Under the pieces are notes generated by a model. It did not search any database. It saw nothing but the letters and a program-made list of their open reading frames with translations, and had not been told where the DNA came from. A stretch of 11,280 bases of DNA from Bacteroidales bacterium (lineage in GTDB: Bacteria; Bacteroidota; Bacteroidia; Bacteroidales; Paludibacteraceae), in NCBI GenBank assembly GCA_900768725.1, contig CAAGDU010000046.1, positions 1 through 11,280 on the forward strand, read 5' to 3'. Shown piece after piece: positions 1 to 5,420 of the stretch. The translations under genes were made by a program, and so were the position numbers. Every line of letters begins with the position of its first letter. Within the stretch, counting starts at the first letter, position 1.

Positions 1-263
1 AGACGGCGGTGAACATCTCGCGTATCCTCTTCGAGAGCCGCGAGTGGGCGAAGACGCAGAGCGTTGCCGAGGTACAACAGCGTGTGGTGGACACTATCAA
101 TGCCGTGGAGGGACTGGAAGTGGAGTACTACGAGATAGTGGACCAATCAACCCTGCTGCCCGTCGCGGACTTCTCCCACGCCATCGGCTGTGTAACGGTC
201 TATTGCGGCCCCGTGCGACTGATAGATAATATTAAATATAACTCGTTGGCGGAATTAAATTAA
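1..263 (+). CDS. panC: Pantothenate synthetase, C-terminal part (5' end outside window; 3' end altered by IS)
   Basis: ATP-dependent condensation of pantoate and beta-alanine to pantothenate, cytoplasmic, for coenzyme A synthesis. Only the last 87 or so residues are present (the frame is open from base 3). The conserved C-terminal pattern is visible: NISRIL..., the VVDTINAV helix, EVEYYEIVD, and GCVTVYCGPVRLIDNIKY, which is the usual end of the protein in Bacteroidales. After KY the reading frame enters the left end of the insertion sequence at base 241 and acquires a foreign tail NSLAELN before TAA at 261-263. Joining the sequence across the IS through one copy of the 8-bp target duplication restores a frame ending ...NIKYSK with TAA at 1298-1300. 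The catalytic N-terminal domain is outside the window. The altered tail lies beyond the conserved region, so activity is probably retained; that is inference. Confidence 0.9.
   Translation, partial: TAVNISRILFESREWAKTQSVAEVQQRVVDTINAVEGLEVEYYEIVDQSTLLPVADFSHAIGCVTVYCGPVRLIDNIKYNSLAELN
233..240. repeat. Target-site duplication, left copy
   Basis: TAAATATA, identical to 1285-1292, directly abuts the left inverted repeat at 241. Both the sequence and its position are visible directly. Confidence 0.88.
241..259 (+). repeat. Left terminal inverted repeat of the IS982-family element
   Basis: ACTCGTTGGCGGAATTAAA. Its reverse complement, with two mismatches, lies at 1266-1284. Bases 246-259 are perfectly matched over 14 bp. 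Confidence 0.9.
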
Positions 264-295
264 GTGTTCTTTGAATAAAAATAAGTAACAAAAAA

Positions 296-327
296 GTTGC
301 ACATGTCGTTGATTTTTAGTAACTTTG
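296..327 (+). promoter_or_regulatory. Promoter of the IS transposase
   Basis: A perfect Bacteroidota -7 element TAACTTTG lies at 320-327, with GTTG (3 of 4 against TTTG) at 296-299 as the -33 element and a 20-nt spacer. It sits inside the IS, about 43 bp upstream of the transposase ATG, so the element carries its own promoter and may also feed transcription into the metallophosphatase gene. Confidence 0.65.
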
Positions 328-370
328 TAGTGCTCTAAAAAACAAAGTTTTATAACTAAACATCTTCATC

Positions 371-1270
371 ATGCGCAACTTGGCTGCAAATTTCGGAAAA
401 ATTCTTGACATATGCAAGAAATTTTCAAAAAATCTAGTAGACGAACGTGGAAATATGCCTCGTAGAGGAGTTGTTCCCCGTTTCTCTGACCTAGAAGTTA
501 TCGCACTTAGCCTTACAGCTGAGAAATTTAGTGTGGATAGTGAGTCTTATCTATTCTCCTTGTTAGAAGAATATAAGTCAGACATTCCCAACCTTATTTC
601 TCGTCGCCAGTTTAATGATCGTCGTAAGTTCACCGCCAACTTATGTGAACAAATACGAAAGAACATTGCTCTCGCGATTGATGCAGGCGAAGATATGTTT
701 TGTGTTGATTCAAAACCAGTACCCGTATGTCGTATCGCTCGTGCAAAACGTTGTAAATTAGGTAGAAACGAGTATGCAACAGCACCAAGCTTTGGATATT
801 GTGCATCTCAAGATTGTTACTTCTTTGGTTACAAATTGCATGCGTTATGCGGTATCAGCGGTGTAATACATTCGTATGATATGTCAAAAGCAAATGTGCA
901 TGATATACATTATTTGCAAGACATTAAACACGAATATAGTCGCATTACTGTTATCGGAGATAAAGGATATTTGAGTGCATCCGTACAACTGGATCTATTC
1001 GAAACATCCGAAATCCGATTAGAAGTACCATACCGGTTGAATCAAAAGGATTGGAAACCAACTTTTCCGCCCTTTGCTAAAGCAAGGAAACGTGTAGAAA
1101 CGCTTTTCTCACAGATGGTTGACCAATTTATGTTATGTCGCAATTATGCTAAACAACAAGTAGGATTGTTTGCTCGTATTATCAGCAAAGTCAGCGCACT
1201 TACTATCCTACAATATATTAACTTTATTAACAACAAACCCATTGGAAGAGTCAAATATGCGCTGGTTTAA
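371..1270 (+). CDS. IS982-family DDE transposase
   Basis: A 299-residue transposase, full length for the IS982 family, which cuts and joins the element ends. A DDE triad can be placed: D113 in FCVDSKPVPVCR, D197 in VIGDKGY, and E243 in ARKRVETLFSQ. The N-terminal third (SDLEVIALSLTAE, then SRRQFNDRRK) matches the family's DNA-binding region. The ATG at 371 is the only sensible start, about 43 bp after the promoter; no clear Shine-Dalgarno is present, as is normal in this phylum. Codon use is AT-rich compared with flanking genes, in keeping with a mobile origin. The last codons overlap the right inverted repeat. No frameshift or internal stop is seen. The family call is firm; the specific element name is not known. 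Confidence 0.93.
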   Translation: MRNLAANFGKILDICKKFSKNLVDERGNMPRRGVVPRFSDLEVIALSLTAEKFSVDSESYLFSLLEEYKSDIPNLISRRQFNDRRKFTANLCEQIRKNIALAIDAGEDMFCVDSKPVPVCRIARAKRCKLGRNEYATAPSFGYCASQDCYFFGYKLHALCGISGVIHSYDMSKANVHDIHYLQDIKHEYSRITVIGDKGYLSASVQLDLFETSEIRLEVPYRLNQKDWKPTFPPFAKARKRVETLFSQMVDQFMLCRNYAKQQVGLFARIISKVSALTILQYINFINNKPIGRVKYALV

Positions 1271-1284
1271 TTCCGCCAATGGGT
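1266..1284 (-). repeat. Right terminal inverted repeat of the IS982-family element
   Basis: Read on the minus strand it is ACCCATTGGCGGAATTAAA, 17 of 19 identical to the left end. It overlaps the last codons of the transposase gene (stop at 1268-1270). Confidence 0.9.
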
Positions 1285-1292
1285 TAAATATA
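1285..1292. repeat. Target-site duplication, right copy
   Basis: TAAATATA, identical to 233-240, immediately follows the right inverted repeat. The following bases GTAAATAA restore the original panC stop codon when joined to the left flank. Confidence 0.88.
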
Positions 1293-1310
1293 GTAAATAA
1301 TACTTTTTCT

Positions 1311-2252
1311 ATGAGACGACATTGGTTATTGGTTGGTGCGCTGGCATTGGGTCTTGGCGGCTGTGGCGAGCAGGCGGCGGAGTTGGTGATTCTGCATACC
1401 AACGACACGCACTCGCAAGTGGAGGCAAAGAGCGACGGGCGGGGCGGCTATGCTGCTCGCATGGCGGTGATAGAAGGGGTTAATGGGACTCTCCCCGACC
1501 TCCCTGAAACCACCCCACTGCGCGTTGCTTGTGGGGACCCCGGAAAGGGAGGGAGAAGGAAAGGCGGGCAACAAGGAGCCGCAGCAGACAACATCCTGCT
1601 GGTGGATGCAGGGGATTTCTGCCAGGGTACGCCTTATTTCAATTTCTTCCACGGGCGCGTGGAGGTGGATGCCCTGAACAGGATGGGATATGATGCCGTT
1701 ACGCTGGGGAACCATGAGTTTGACAACGGGATAGACACGCTGGCGGCTGTGCTACGAGAGGCACAGTTTGCGGTGGTGTGCGCGAACTACGATGTGTCGG
1801 GGACGGCGCTGGAGGGGATAGTGAAGCCCTACACCATCGTGAAGCGAGGCGGGCGAAAGATAGGGATTTTCGGGTTGGGCGTATATCCGAACAACCTGAT
1901 TGCGGCAAAGAACTTCGCGGGGATAACGTATCATGCGCCTTATCCCATTGCGCAACAGACAGCAGACGAACTGCGGGCAAAAGGATGCGACCTCGTGGTG
2001 TGTCTCAGCCATATGGGTACCTACCCCGACAAGCCAGAGGACTGCTGCGATACGGAACTGGCAGCGCAGACGCGGAATATCGATATCGTGATAGGCGGAC
2101 ACACCCACAAAGTGTATGACAACCTGCGTATTCGCAACCTTGACGGGAAGGAGGTACCCGTGTGTCAAATGGGTAAGACGGGGGCGCAAATCGGCAAAAT
2201 AGTAGTCCATTTTGAGGGAAAACAACTACAAAGTACTGAAAATTTGGACTAA
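1311..2252 (+). CDS. 5'-nucleotidase/UshA-type metallophosphatase lipoprotein with an in-frame repeat insertion
   Basis: A 313-residue calcineurin-like phosphoesterase with the N-terminal catalytic domain of the 5'-nucleotidase family, expected to dephosphorylate nucleotides outside the cytoplasm. A lipoprotein signal is present (MRRHWLLVGALALGLGGC; lipobox LGGC, Cys18). Metal-site motifs are intact: D32 and H34 in HTNDTH, D102 in VDAGDF, N134/H135 in GNHEFDNG, H234 in LSHMG, H264 and H266 in GGHTH. There is no C-terminal nucleotide-recognition domain; Bacteroidales often encode it as a separate gene, but none follows here. Residues 59 to about 86 are foreign: they are encoded by a GC-rich palindromic repeat inserted in frame. 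Start: ATG 1311 gives a proper lipoprotein signal; the frame stays open further upstream only because it runs into the IS. It probably followed panC closely before the IS insertion. Confidence 0.9.
   Translation: MRRHWLLVGALALGLGGCGEQAAELVILHTNDTHSQVEAKSDGRGGYAARMAVIEGVNGTLPDLPETTPLRVACGDPGKGGRRKGGQQGAAADNILLVDAGDFCQGTPYFNFFHGRVEVDALNRMGYDAVTLGNHEFDNGIDTLAAVLREAQFAVVCANYDVSGTALEGIVKPYTIVKRGGRKIGIFGLGVYPNNLIAAKNFAGITYHAPYPIAQQTADELRAKGCDLVVCLSHMGTYPDKPEDCCDTELAAQTRNIDIVIGGHTHKVYDNLRIRNLDGKEVPVCQMGKTGAQIGKIVVHFEGKQLQSTENLD
1485..1560. repeat. GC-rich palindromic repeat, long form, inside a coding sequence (copy A)
   Basis: The core from the CCACCCCAC at 1510 through the GGGAGGGAG ending near 1555 matches the intergenic copy at about 4307-4352 at 43 of 46 positions. 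It has an outer stem, CCTCCCT 1499-1505 with AGGGAGG 1546-1552, and an inner stem, CCCCAC 1513-1518 with GTGGGG 1531-1536, around a 12-nt loop. It lies inside the metallophosphatase gene and adds no stop codon. The exact edges are uncertain. Confidence 0.8.
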
Positions 2253-2254
2253 AA

Positions 2255-2286
2255 TTTGCGTATTTCAAAAAAAAGCAGTACTTTTG
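2255..2286 (+). promoter_or_regulatory. Promoter for acpP-fabF
   Basis: The -33 element TTTG is at 2255-2258 and the -7 element TACTTTTG at 2279-2286, with a 20-nt spacer: a perfect fit to the Bacteroidota consensus TTTG / TAnnTTTG. It starts 3 bp after the metallophosphatase stop codon. Transcription would begin near 2293, giving a leader of about 90 nt that contains a GC-rich hairpin. Confidence 0.8.
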
Positions 2287-2302
2287 CGGGCGATTTGAGA
2301 AA

Positions 2303-2340
2303 GGGGACCCTCCCCGACCCTCCCTACAGAGGGAGGGAGT
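2303..2340. repeat. GC-rich palindromic repeat, short form (copy C), in the acpP leader
   Basis: CCCTCCCT 2318-2325 pairs perfectly with AGGGAGGG 2330-2337 around a 4-nt loop, preceded by GGGGACCCTCCCCGA. It belongs to the same family as the copies at 1485, 4281 and 6699 but lacks the inner segment of the long form. It would form a very stable hairpin in the 5' leader of the acpP transcript. There is no U-tract after it. Confidence 0.8.
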
Positions 2341-2383
2341 AAGAAAGCGAATTATCATTATTATTAACTAAATTATTATAACA

Positions 2384-2620
2384 ATGTCTGAAGTAGAATC
2401 GAAAGTACGCGCCATTATCGTTGATAAACTGGGTGTGGATGAGAGCCAAGTAACTCTTGAGGCTAACTTCCAAACCGACCTGAATGCTGACTCTCTGGAC
2501 ACCGTAGAACTCATCATGGAGTTTGAAAAAGAGTTTGGTATTTCGATTCCCGATGAGGATACTCAAAAGGTAACGACGGTAGGTGACGCTATTAAGTACA
2601 TTGAGCAAGCCCTGGCATAA
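2384..2620 (+). CDS. acpP: Acyl carrier protein
   Basis: A 78-residue acidic protein that carries growing acyl chains as thioesters on a 4'-phosphopantetheine arm during type II fatty acid synthesis in the cytoplasm. The modification motif DSLD is present with Ser37 as the attachment site, in LNADSLDTVELIMEFEKEFG, the classic helix II signature. Length is normal. It has its own strong promoter (2255-2286). fabF, the elongating synthase that uses acyl-ACP, follows as in many bacteria. A hairpin at 2642-2670 between them may reduce read-through and favour high acpP expression; that is inference. Confidence 0.97.
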   Translation: MSEVESKVRAIIVDKLGVDESQVTLEANFQTDLNADSLDTVELIMEFEKEFGISIPDEDTQKVTTVGDAIKYIEQALA

Positions 2621-2641
2621 TCGCCAACAGAAATTTTGTTT

Positions 2642-2670
2642 ACGAGCATCCCGAAATTCGGGACGCTCGT
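2642..2670. terminator. Stem-loop between acpP and fabF
   Basis: ACGAGCATCCCGAA (2642-2655) pairs with TTCGGGACGCTCGT (2657-2670) at 13 of 14 positions. No U-tract follows, so it may be a partial terminator or an mRNA-stabilising end of the acpP transcript rather than a full stop; fabF shows no clear promoter of its own downstream of it. Confidence 0.6.
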
Positions 2671-2685
2671 GATTTGCGTAATAAT

Positions 2686-2755
2686 TAGTGGTTAGTGGTC
2701 AGTGATTAGTGGGTAATCAGTCTTTTGTCTTTCATCATTAATCCTTCATCTGTTT
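2686..2755 (+). repeat. Degenerate 7-bp array directly before fabF
   Basis: Ten consecutive heptamers can be laid out without a gap. The first five follow TAGTGGT (TAGTGGT, TAGTGGT, CAGTGAT, TAGTGGG, TAATCAG). The next five all begin with TC (TCTTTTG, TCTTTCA, TCATTAA, TCCTTCA, TCTGTTT). The array ends on the first base of the probable TTG start codon of fabF. Confidence 0.6.
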
Positions 2756-4014
2756 TGAGGCGCGTAGTAGTAACGGGCATAGGAGCGGTAACGCCGATAG
2801 GTAATAATGCGGCGGAGATGTGGCAAGCCATGGTGGCGGGCAAGAGCGGCGTGGCACCTATCACGCAGTTTGACGCCACACTGTTTCGTACCCGATTTGC
2901 AGGTGAGGTGAAGGACTTTGACCCCTCTGCCATCTTGGATAAGAAAGAGGCTCGGCGACTGGACCGCTATGCGCAGTTCACCTTAGTGGCAGCCGATGAG
3001 GCGCTGCGCGACGCGGGCTTGTTAGACGAGAACGGGCAATGCACGGCGACGGGAGCAGGTGTGATTTGGGGCAGCGGCATGGGCGGTCTGCAGTCGTTCG
3101 AGAACGAGAGCCTCGACTTCGTCCGCGGCGACGGGACACCGCGATTCAATCCGTTCTACATCCCGAAAGTCATTCTGAGTATCGGCGCGGGGCATATCTC
3201 GTTGCGTTACGGGGTGAAAGGTATGAGTTTTGCCGTGTCGTCGGCATGTGCATCGTCCACTCACGCCATGCTTCAGGCCTTCGACCAGATACGGCTCGGG
3301 CGCGCGGATGTGATTATCACCGGCGGTGCAGACGCTGATGTAACCCGTCTCGGCATAGGGGGCTTCAACGCTATGCACGCGCTATCCACCCGCAACGACT
3401 CGCCTGAGACCGCCAGCCGACCGTTCTCCGCTTCGCGAGACGGGTTCGTGTTGGGCGAGGGAGCAGGCTGTCTCATCTTGGAAGAGTTGGAGCATGCCAG
3501 AGCGCGCGGGGCGAAGATTTACGCGGAGGTAGTAGGCGGGGGTATGACCTCCGATGCGTATCACCTGACGGCGCCCGACCCGAGCGGAGACGGGGCACAA
3601 CGCGTGATGAAGATGGCGATAGCGGATGCGGGGATTCAGCCGACGGAGGTGGATTATATCAACACACACGGCACCTCCACGCCTTTGGGCGATATAGCCG
3701 AACTGAAAGCCATCAAGGCAGTGTTCGGGGAGCACGCCTACCAACTGAGTATCGACTCCACGAAGTCTATGACCGGGCACCTGCTGGGGGCTACGGGCGC
3801 TGTGGAAGCACTGGCATGTGTGCTCGCCCTGCGCGACGGCATCGTGCCGCCGACCATCAACCACGAGGAGGGAGACGAGGACGAGAACATAGACTATCGC
3901 CTCAACCTGACATTCAACAAAGCACAATATCGTAGTATGCGCTATGCGCTGACCAACACCTTCGGGTTCGGCGGGCATAACGCGAGCATGCTGCTCAAGA
4001 AATGGGAGGAATAA
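2755..4014 (+). CDS. fabF: Beta-ketoacyl-ACP synthase II
   Basis: Condenses malonyl-ACP with acyl-ACP in fatty acid elongation, cytoplasmic. The Cys-His-His triad is clear: C165 in SSACASSTHA, H305 in NTHGTSTPLGD, H342 in STKSMTGHLLGATGAVE, each two residues beyond the E. coli FabF numbers; the C-terminal FGFGGHNASM loop is also present. The start is a choice between two TTG codons, since no in-frame ATG precedes the domain. TTG 2755 gives MRRVVVTGIGAVTPIG, matching the family N-terminus, with 419 residues; TTG 2725 would add ten residues encoded by a 7-bp repeat array and is less likely. It follows acpP with a hairpin and the array between. The function is certain; the start is not. Confidence 0.95.
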   Translation: MRRVVVTGIGAVTPIGNNAAEMWQAMVAGKSGVAPITQFDATLFRTRFAGEVKDFDPSAILDKKEARRLDRYAQFTLVAADEALRDAGLLDENGQCTATGAGVIWGSGMGGLQSFENESLDFVRGDGTPRFNPFYIPKVILSIGAGHISLRYGVKGMSFAVSSACASSTHAMLQAFDQIRLGRADVIITGGADADVTRLGIGGFNAMHALSTRNDSPETASRPFSASRDGFVLGEGAGCLILEELEHARARGAKIYAEVVGGGMTSDAYHLTAPDPSGDGAQRVMKMAIADAGIQPTEVDYINTHGTSTPLGDIAELKAIKAVFGEHAYQLSIDSTKSMTGHLLGATGAVEALACVLALRDGIVPPTINHEEGDEDENIDYRLNLTFNKAQYRSMRYALTNTFGFGGHNASMLLKKWEE

Positions 4015-4053
4015 TCCTCTCTATAACCAAATTAAATTAAAGGTATTTGTCGT

Positions 4054-4248
4054 ATGATTACAAGCAAAATCGGTGAGAACGCAGGTTTGATCTGGAATGC
4101 ACTGCAAGGCGGTGCTCTCACCACCAAAGCACTGAAGAAAGCCACCAAACTGAAAGAGGCTGACTTGAACATGGCTCTTGGCTGGCTCGCACGCGAGGGT
4201 AAAGTAACCTTCGAGGTAGCAGACGAAGTAACTGTTGCATTAGCATAA
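4054..4248 (+). CDS. Small winged helix-turn-helix protein (DUF2582-like)
   Basis: A 64-residue protein resembling the winged-helix family formerly called DUF2582, common in Bacteroidota. The pattern is a first helix ENAGLIWNALQ, a helix-turn-helix LTTKALKKATKLKEADLNMALGWLAREGK, and a closing beta wing VTFEVADEVTVAL. It is basic in the recognition region and acidic at the end. It has no further domain, so it probably binds nucleic acid or protein through the wing alone; targets are unknown. It lies 39 bp after fabF with no promoter match to the consensus and could be transcribed with it. Codon use (AAA/AAG, ACC) suggests good expression. Product family moderately sure, function unknown. Confidence 0.8.
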   Translation: MITSKIGENAGLIWNALQGGALTTKALKKATKLKEADLNMALGWLAREGKVTFEVADEVTVALA

Positions 4249-4263
4249 GTTTGTTAGGGATAT

Positions 4264-4408
4264 AAGGGACAAAGGACAAGGACCCTCCCCGTCCCTCCCT
4301 ACTGGGCCACCCCACCGCGCGTTGCTTGGGGGGACCCCGGGAAGGGAGGGAGGACTTGGGAGGCGAATATGAATAGTCCTTGCTCTTTGTTCCTTAGTCC
4401 ATGTTCTA
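4264..4408. repeat. Nested inverted repeat containing GC-rich palindrome, long form (copy B), upstream of asd
   Basis: The GC-rich core at about 4280-4352 repeats copy A (43 of 46 over the inner part). Its outer stem is CCCTCCCT 4293-4300 with AGGGAGGG 4343-4350. Outside this, a 20-nt arm at 4264-4283 (AAGGGACAAAGGACAAGGAC) is the reverse complement of 4376-4395 at 17 of 20 positions. Both arms show a 7-bp rhythm: AAGGGAC, AAAGGAC on the left, and TAGTCCT, TGCTCTT, TGTTCCT, TAGTCCA, TGTTCTA at 4374-4408 on the right, ending 11 bp before the asd start. No transposase is encoded. Confidence 0.7.
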
Positions 4409-4419
4409 CTTGAAAATCC

Positions 4420-5418
4420 ATGAACGTAGCGATAGTAGGCGCATCGGGCGCCGTTGGGCAAGAATTGCTTAAAGTGCTGGAAGAAAGGCACTTCCCCGTT
4501 ACCGAACTTCGGCTATTCGGTTCCTCACGTAGTGCAGGAACCGCGTATTGTTTTTGTGGGAAAGAGATTAAAGTGGAGTTGCTGGAGCATGGTGACGCAT
4601 TCAAAGGAATAGACATTGTATTTGCATCGGCGGGGGCATCCGTCTCGCGTGAGTACGCGGAGGACATCACCCGCCATGGTGCAATCCTGATAGATAACTC
4701 ATCGGCATTCCGTATGGATACGGATGTGCCACTGGTGGTGCCGGAGGTGAATGCAGAGGACGCTCTCTGCCGTCCGCGCAACATCATCGCCAACCCCAAC
4801 TGCACGACCATTCAGATGGTGGTGGCGCTGCAAGCCATAGAGCGTCTGAGCCATATCCGGCGCGTGCATGTATCGACGTATCAAGCGGCGAGCGGCGCGG
4901 GCGCACAGGCGATGGCGGAACTAGAAGAGCAGTATCGACAGGTGCTGGCAGGCGAGGAGCCGACGGTGCAGAAGTTCGCTTACCAATTGGCATTCAACCT
5001 CATCCCGCAGATAGATGTCTTCACGGATAACGGTTACACCAAGGAGGAGATGAAGATGTACAACGAGACCCGCAAAATCATGCACTCCGACATCGAGGTG
5101 TCTGCCACCTGCGTGCGTGTGCCGTCGTTGCGCGCCCACTCGGAAGCCGTGTGGGTGGATACGGAGCGACCCGTCAGCGTGGAGGAAGCCAAAGAGGCTT
5201 TCGCGACCTCGGAAGGCTGTGTGCTGATGGACAACCCCGCAGAGAAGGAATACCCGATGCCGCTTTTCCTGAGTGGCAGAGACGAGGTGTTCATCGGGCG
5301 CGTTCGCAGCGACCTGAGCAACCCTAACGGACTGAGTTTCTGGTGCGTGAGCGACCAGATACGCAAAGGTGCCGCGCTGAATGCCGTGCAGATAGCGGAG
5401 TATCTGATAAAAGCGTGA
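4420..5418 (+). CDS. asd: Aspartate-semialdehyde dehydrogenase
   Basis: Reduces aspartyl phosphate to aspartate semialdehyde with NADPH, in the cytoplasm; the branch point for lysine/diaminopimelate, threonine and methionine. It is 332 residues long, typical. The nucleotide-binding loop GASGAVGQ (residues 7-14), the SAGASVS segment, the catalytic C128 in NPNCTTIQ and H240 in VPSLRAHSEAVWV are all visible. The ATG at 4420 begins directly with MNVAIVGASG, so no other start is needed. Its 5' region contains the GC-rich palindrome and a 7-bp array, and no clear consensus promoter. The U32 gene starts 3 nt after its stop, so the two are surely cotranscribed. Confidence 0.96.
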   Translation: MNVAIVGASGAVGQELLKVLEERHFPVTELRLFGSSRSAGTAYCFCGKEIKVELLEHGDAFKGIDIVFASAGASVSREYAEDITRHGAILIDNSSAFRMDTDVPLVVPEVNAEDALCRPRNIIANPNCTTIQMVVALQAIERLSHIRRVHVSTYQAASGAGAQAMAELEEQYRQVLAGEEPTVQKFAYQLAFNLIPQIDVFTDNGYTKEEMKMYNETRKIMHSDIEVSATCVRVPSLRAHSEAVWVDTERPVSVEEAKEAFATSEGCVLMDNPAEKEYPMPLFLSGRDEVFIGRVRSDLSNPNGLSFWCVSDQIRKGAALNAVQIAEYLIKA

Positions 5419-5420
5419 AG

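Larger units (their letters stand above)
241..1284 (+). mobile_element. Complete IS982-family insertion sequence, 1044 bp
   Basis: The element has 19-bp imperfect terminal inverted repeats (241-259 against 1266-1284, 17 of 19 matching, outer tip ACYCRTTGG), one transposase gene, and a perfect 8-bp direct repeat TAAATATA on each side (233-240 and 1285-1292). Total length near 1 kb, terminal AC, one transposase of about 300 residues and a short target duplication all fit the IS982 family. The transposase frame is intact with its DDE residues, and the duplication is perfect, so the insertion looks recent and possibly still mobile. It is AT-richer than the flanking genes. It is inserted in the same orientation as panC and the downstream metallophosphatase, between the two. 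Confidence 0.9.

Noticed and set aside
1170..1310. Upstream extension of the metallophosphatase frame into the transposase gene
   Set aside because: It reads through IS sequence and its target duplication; the lipoprotein signal starts naturally at ATG 1311.
1326..2225. Long minus-strand frames opposite the metallophosphatase gene
   Set aside because: Shadow frames of a GC-rich codon pattern; products have no recognisable motifs, while the + strand carries every catalytic motif.
2303..2340. Intrinsic terminator before acpP
   Set aside because: The hairpin is downstream of the acpP promoter and has no U-tract; it belongs to the dispersed palindrome family instead.
2686..2755. CRISPR-like or iteron array before fabF
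   Set aside because: Units are only 7 bp, contiguous and degenerate, with no spacers and no cas or replication gene nearby.
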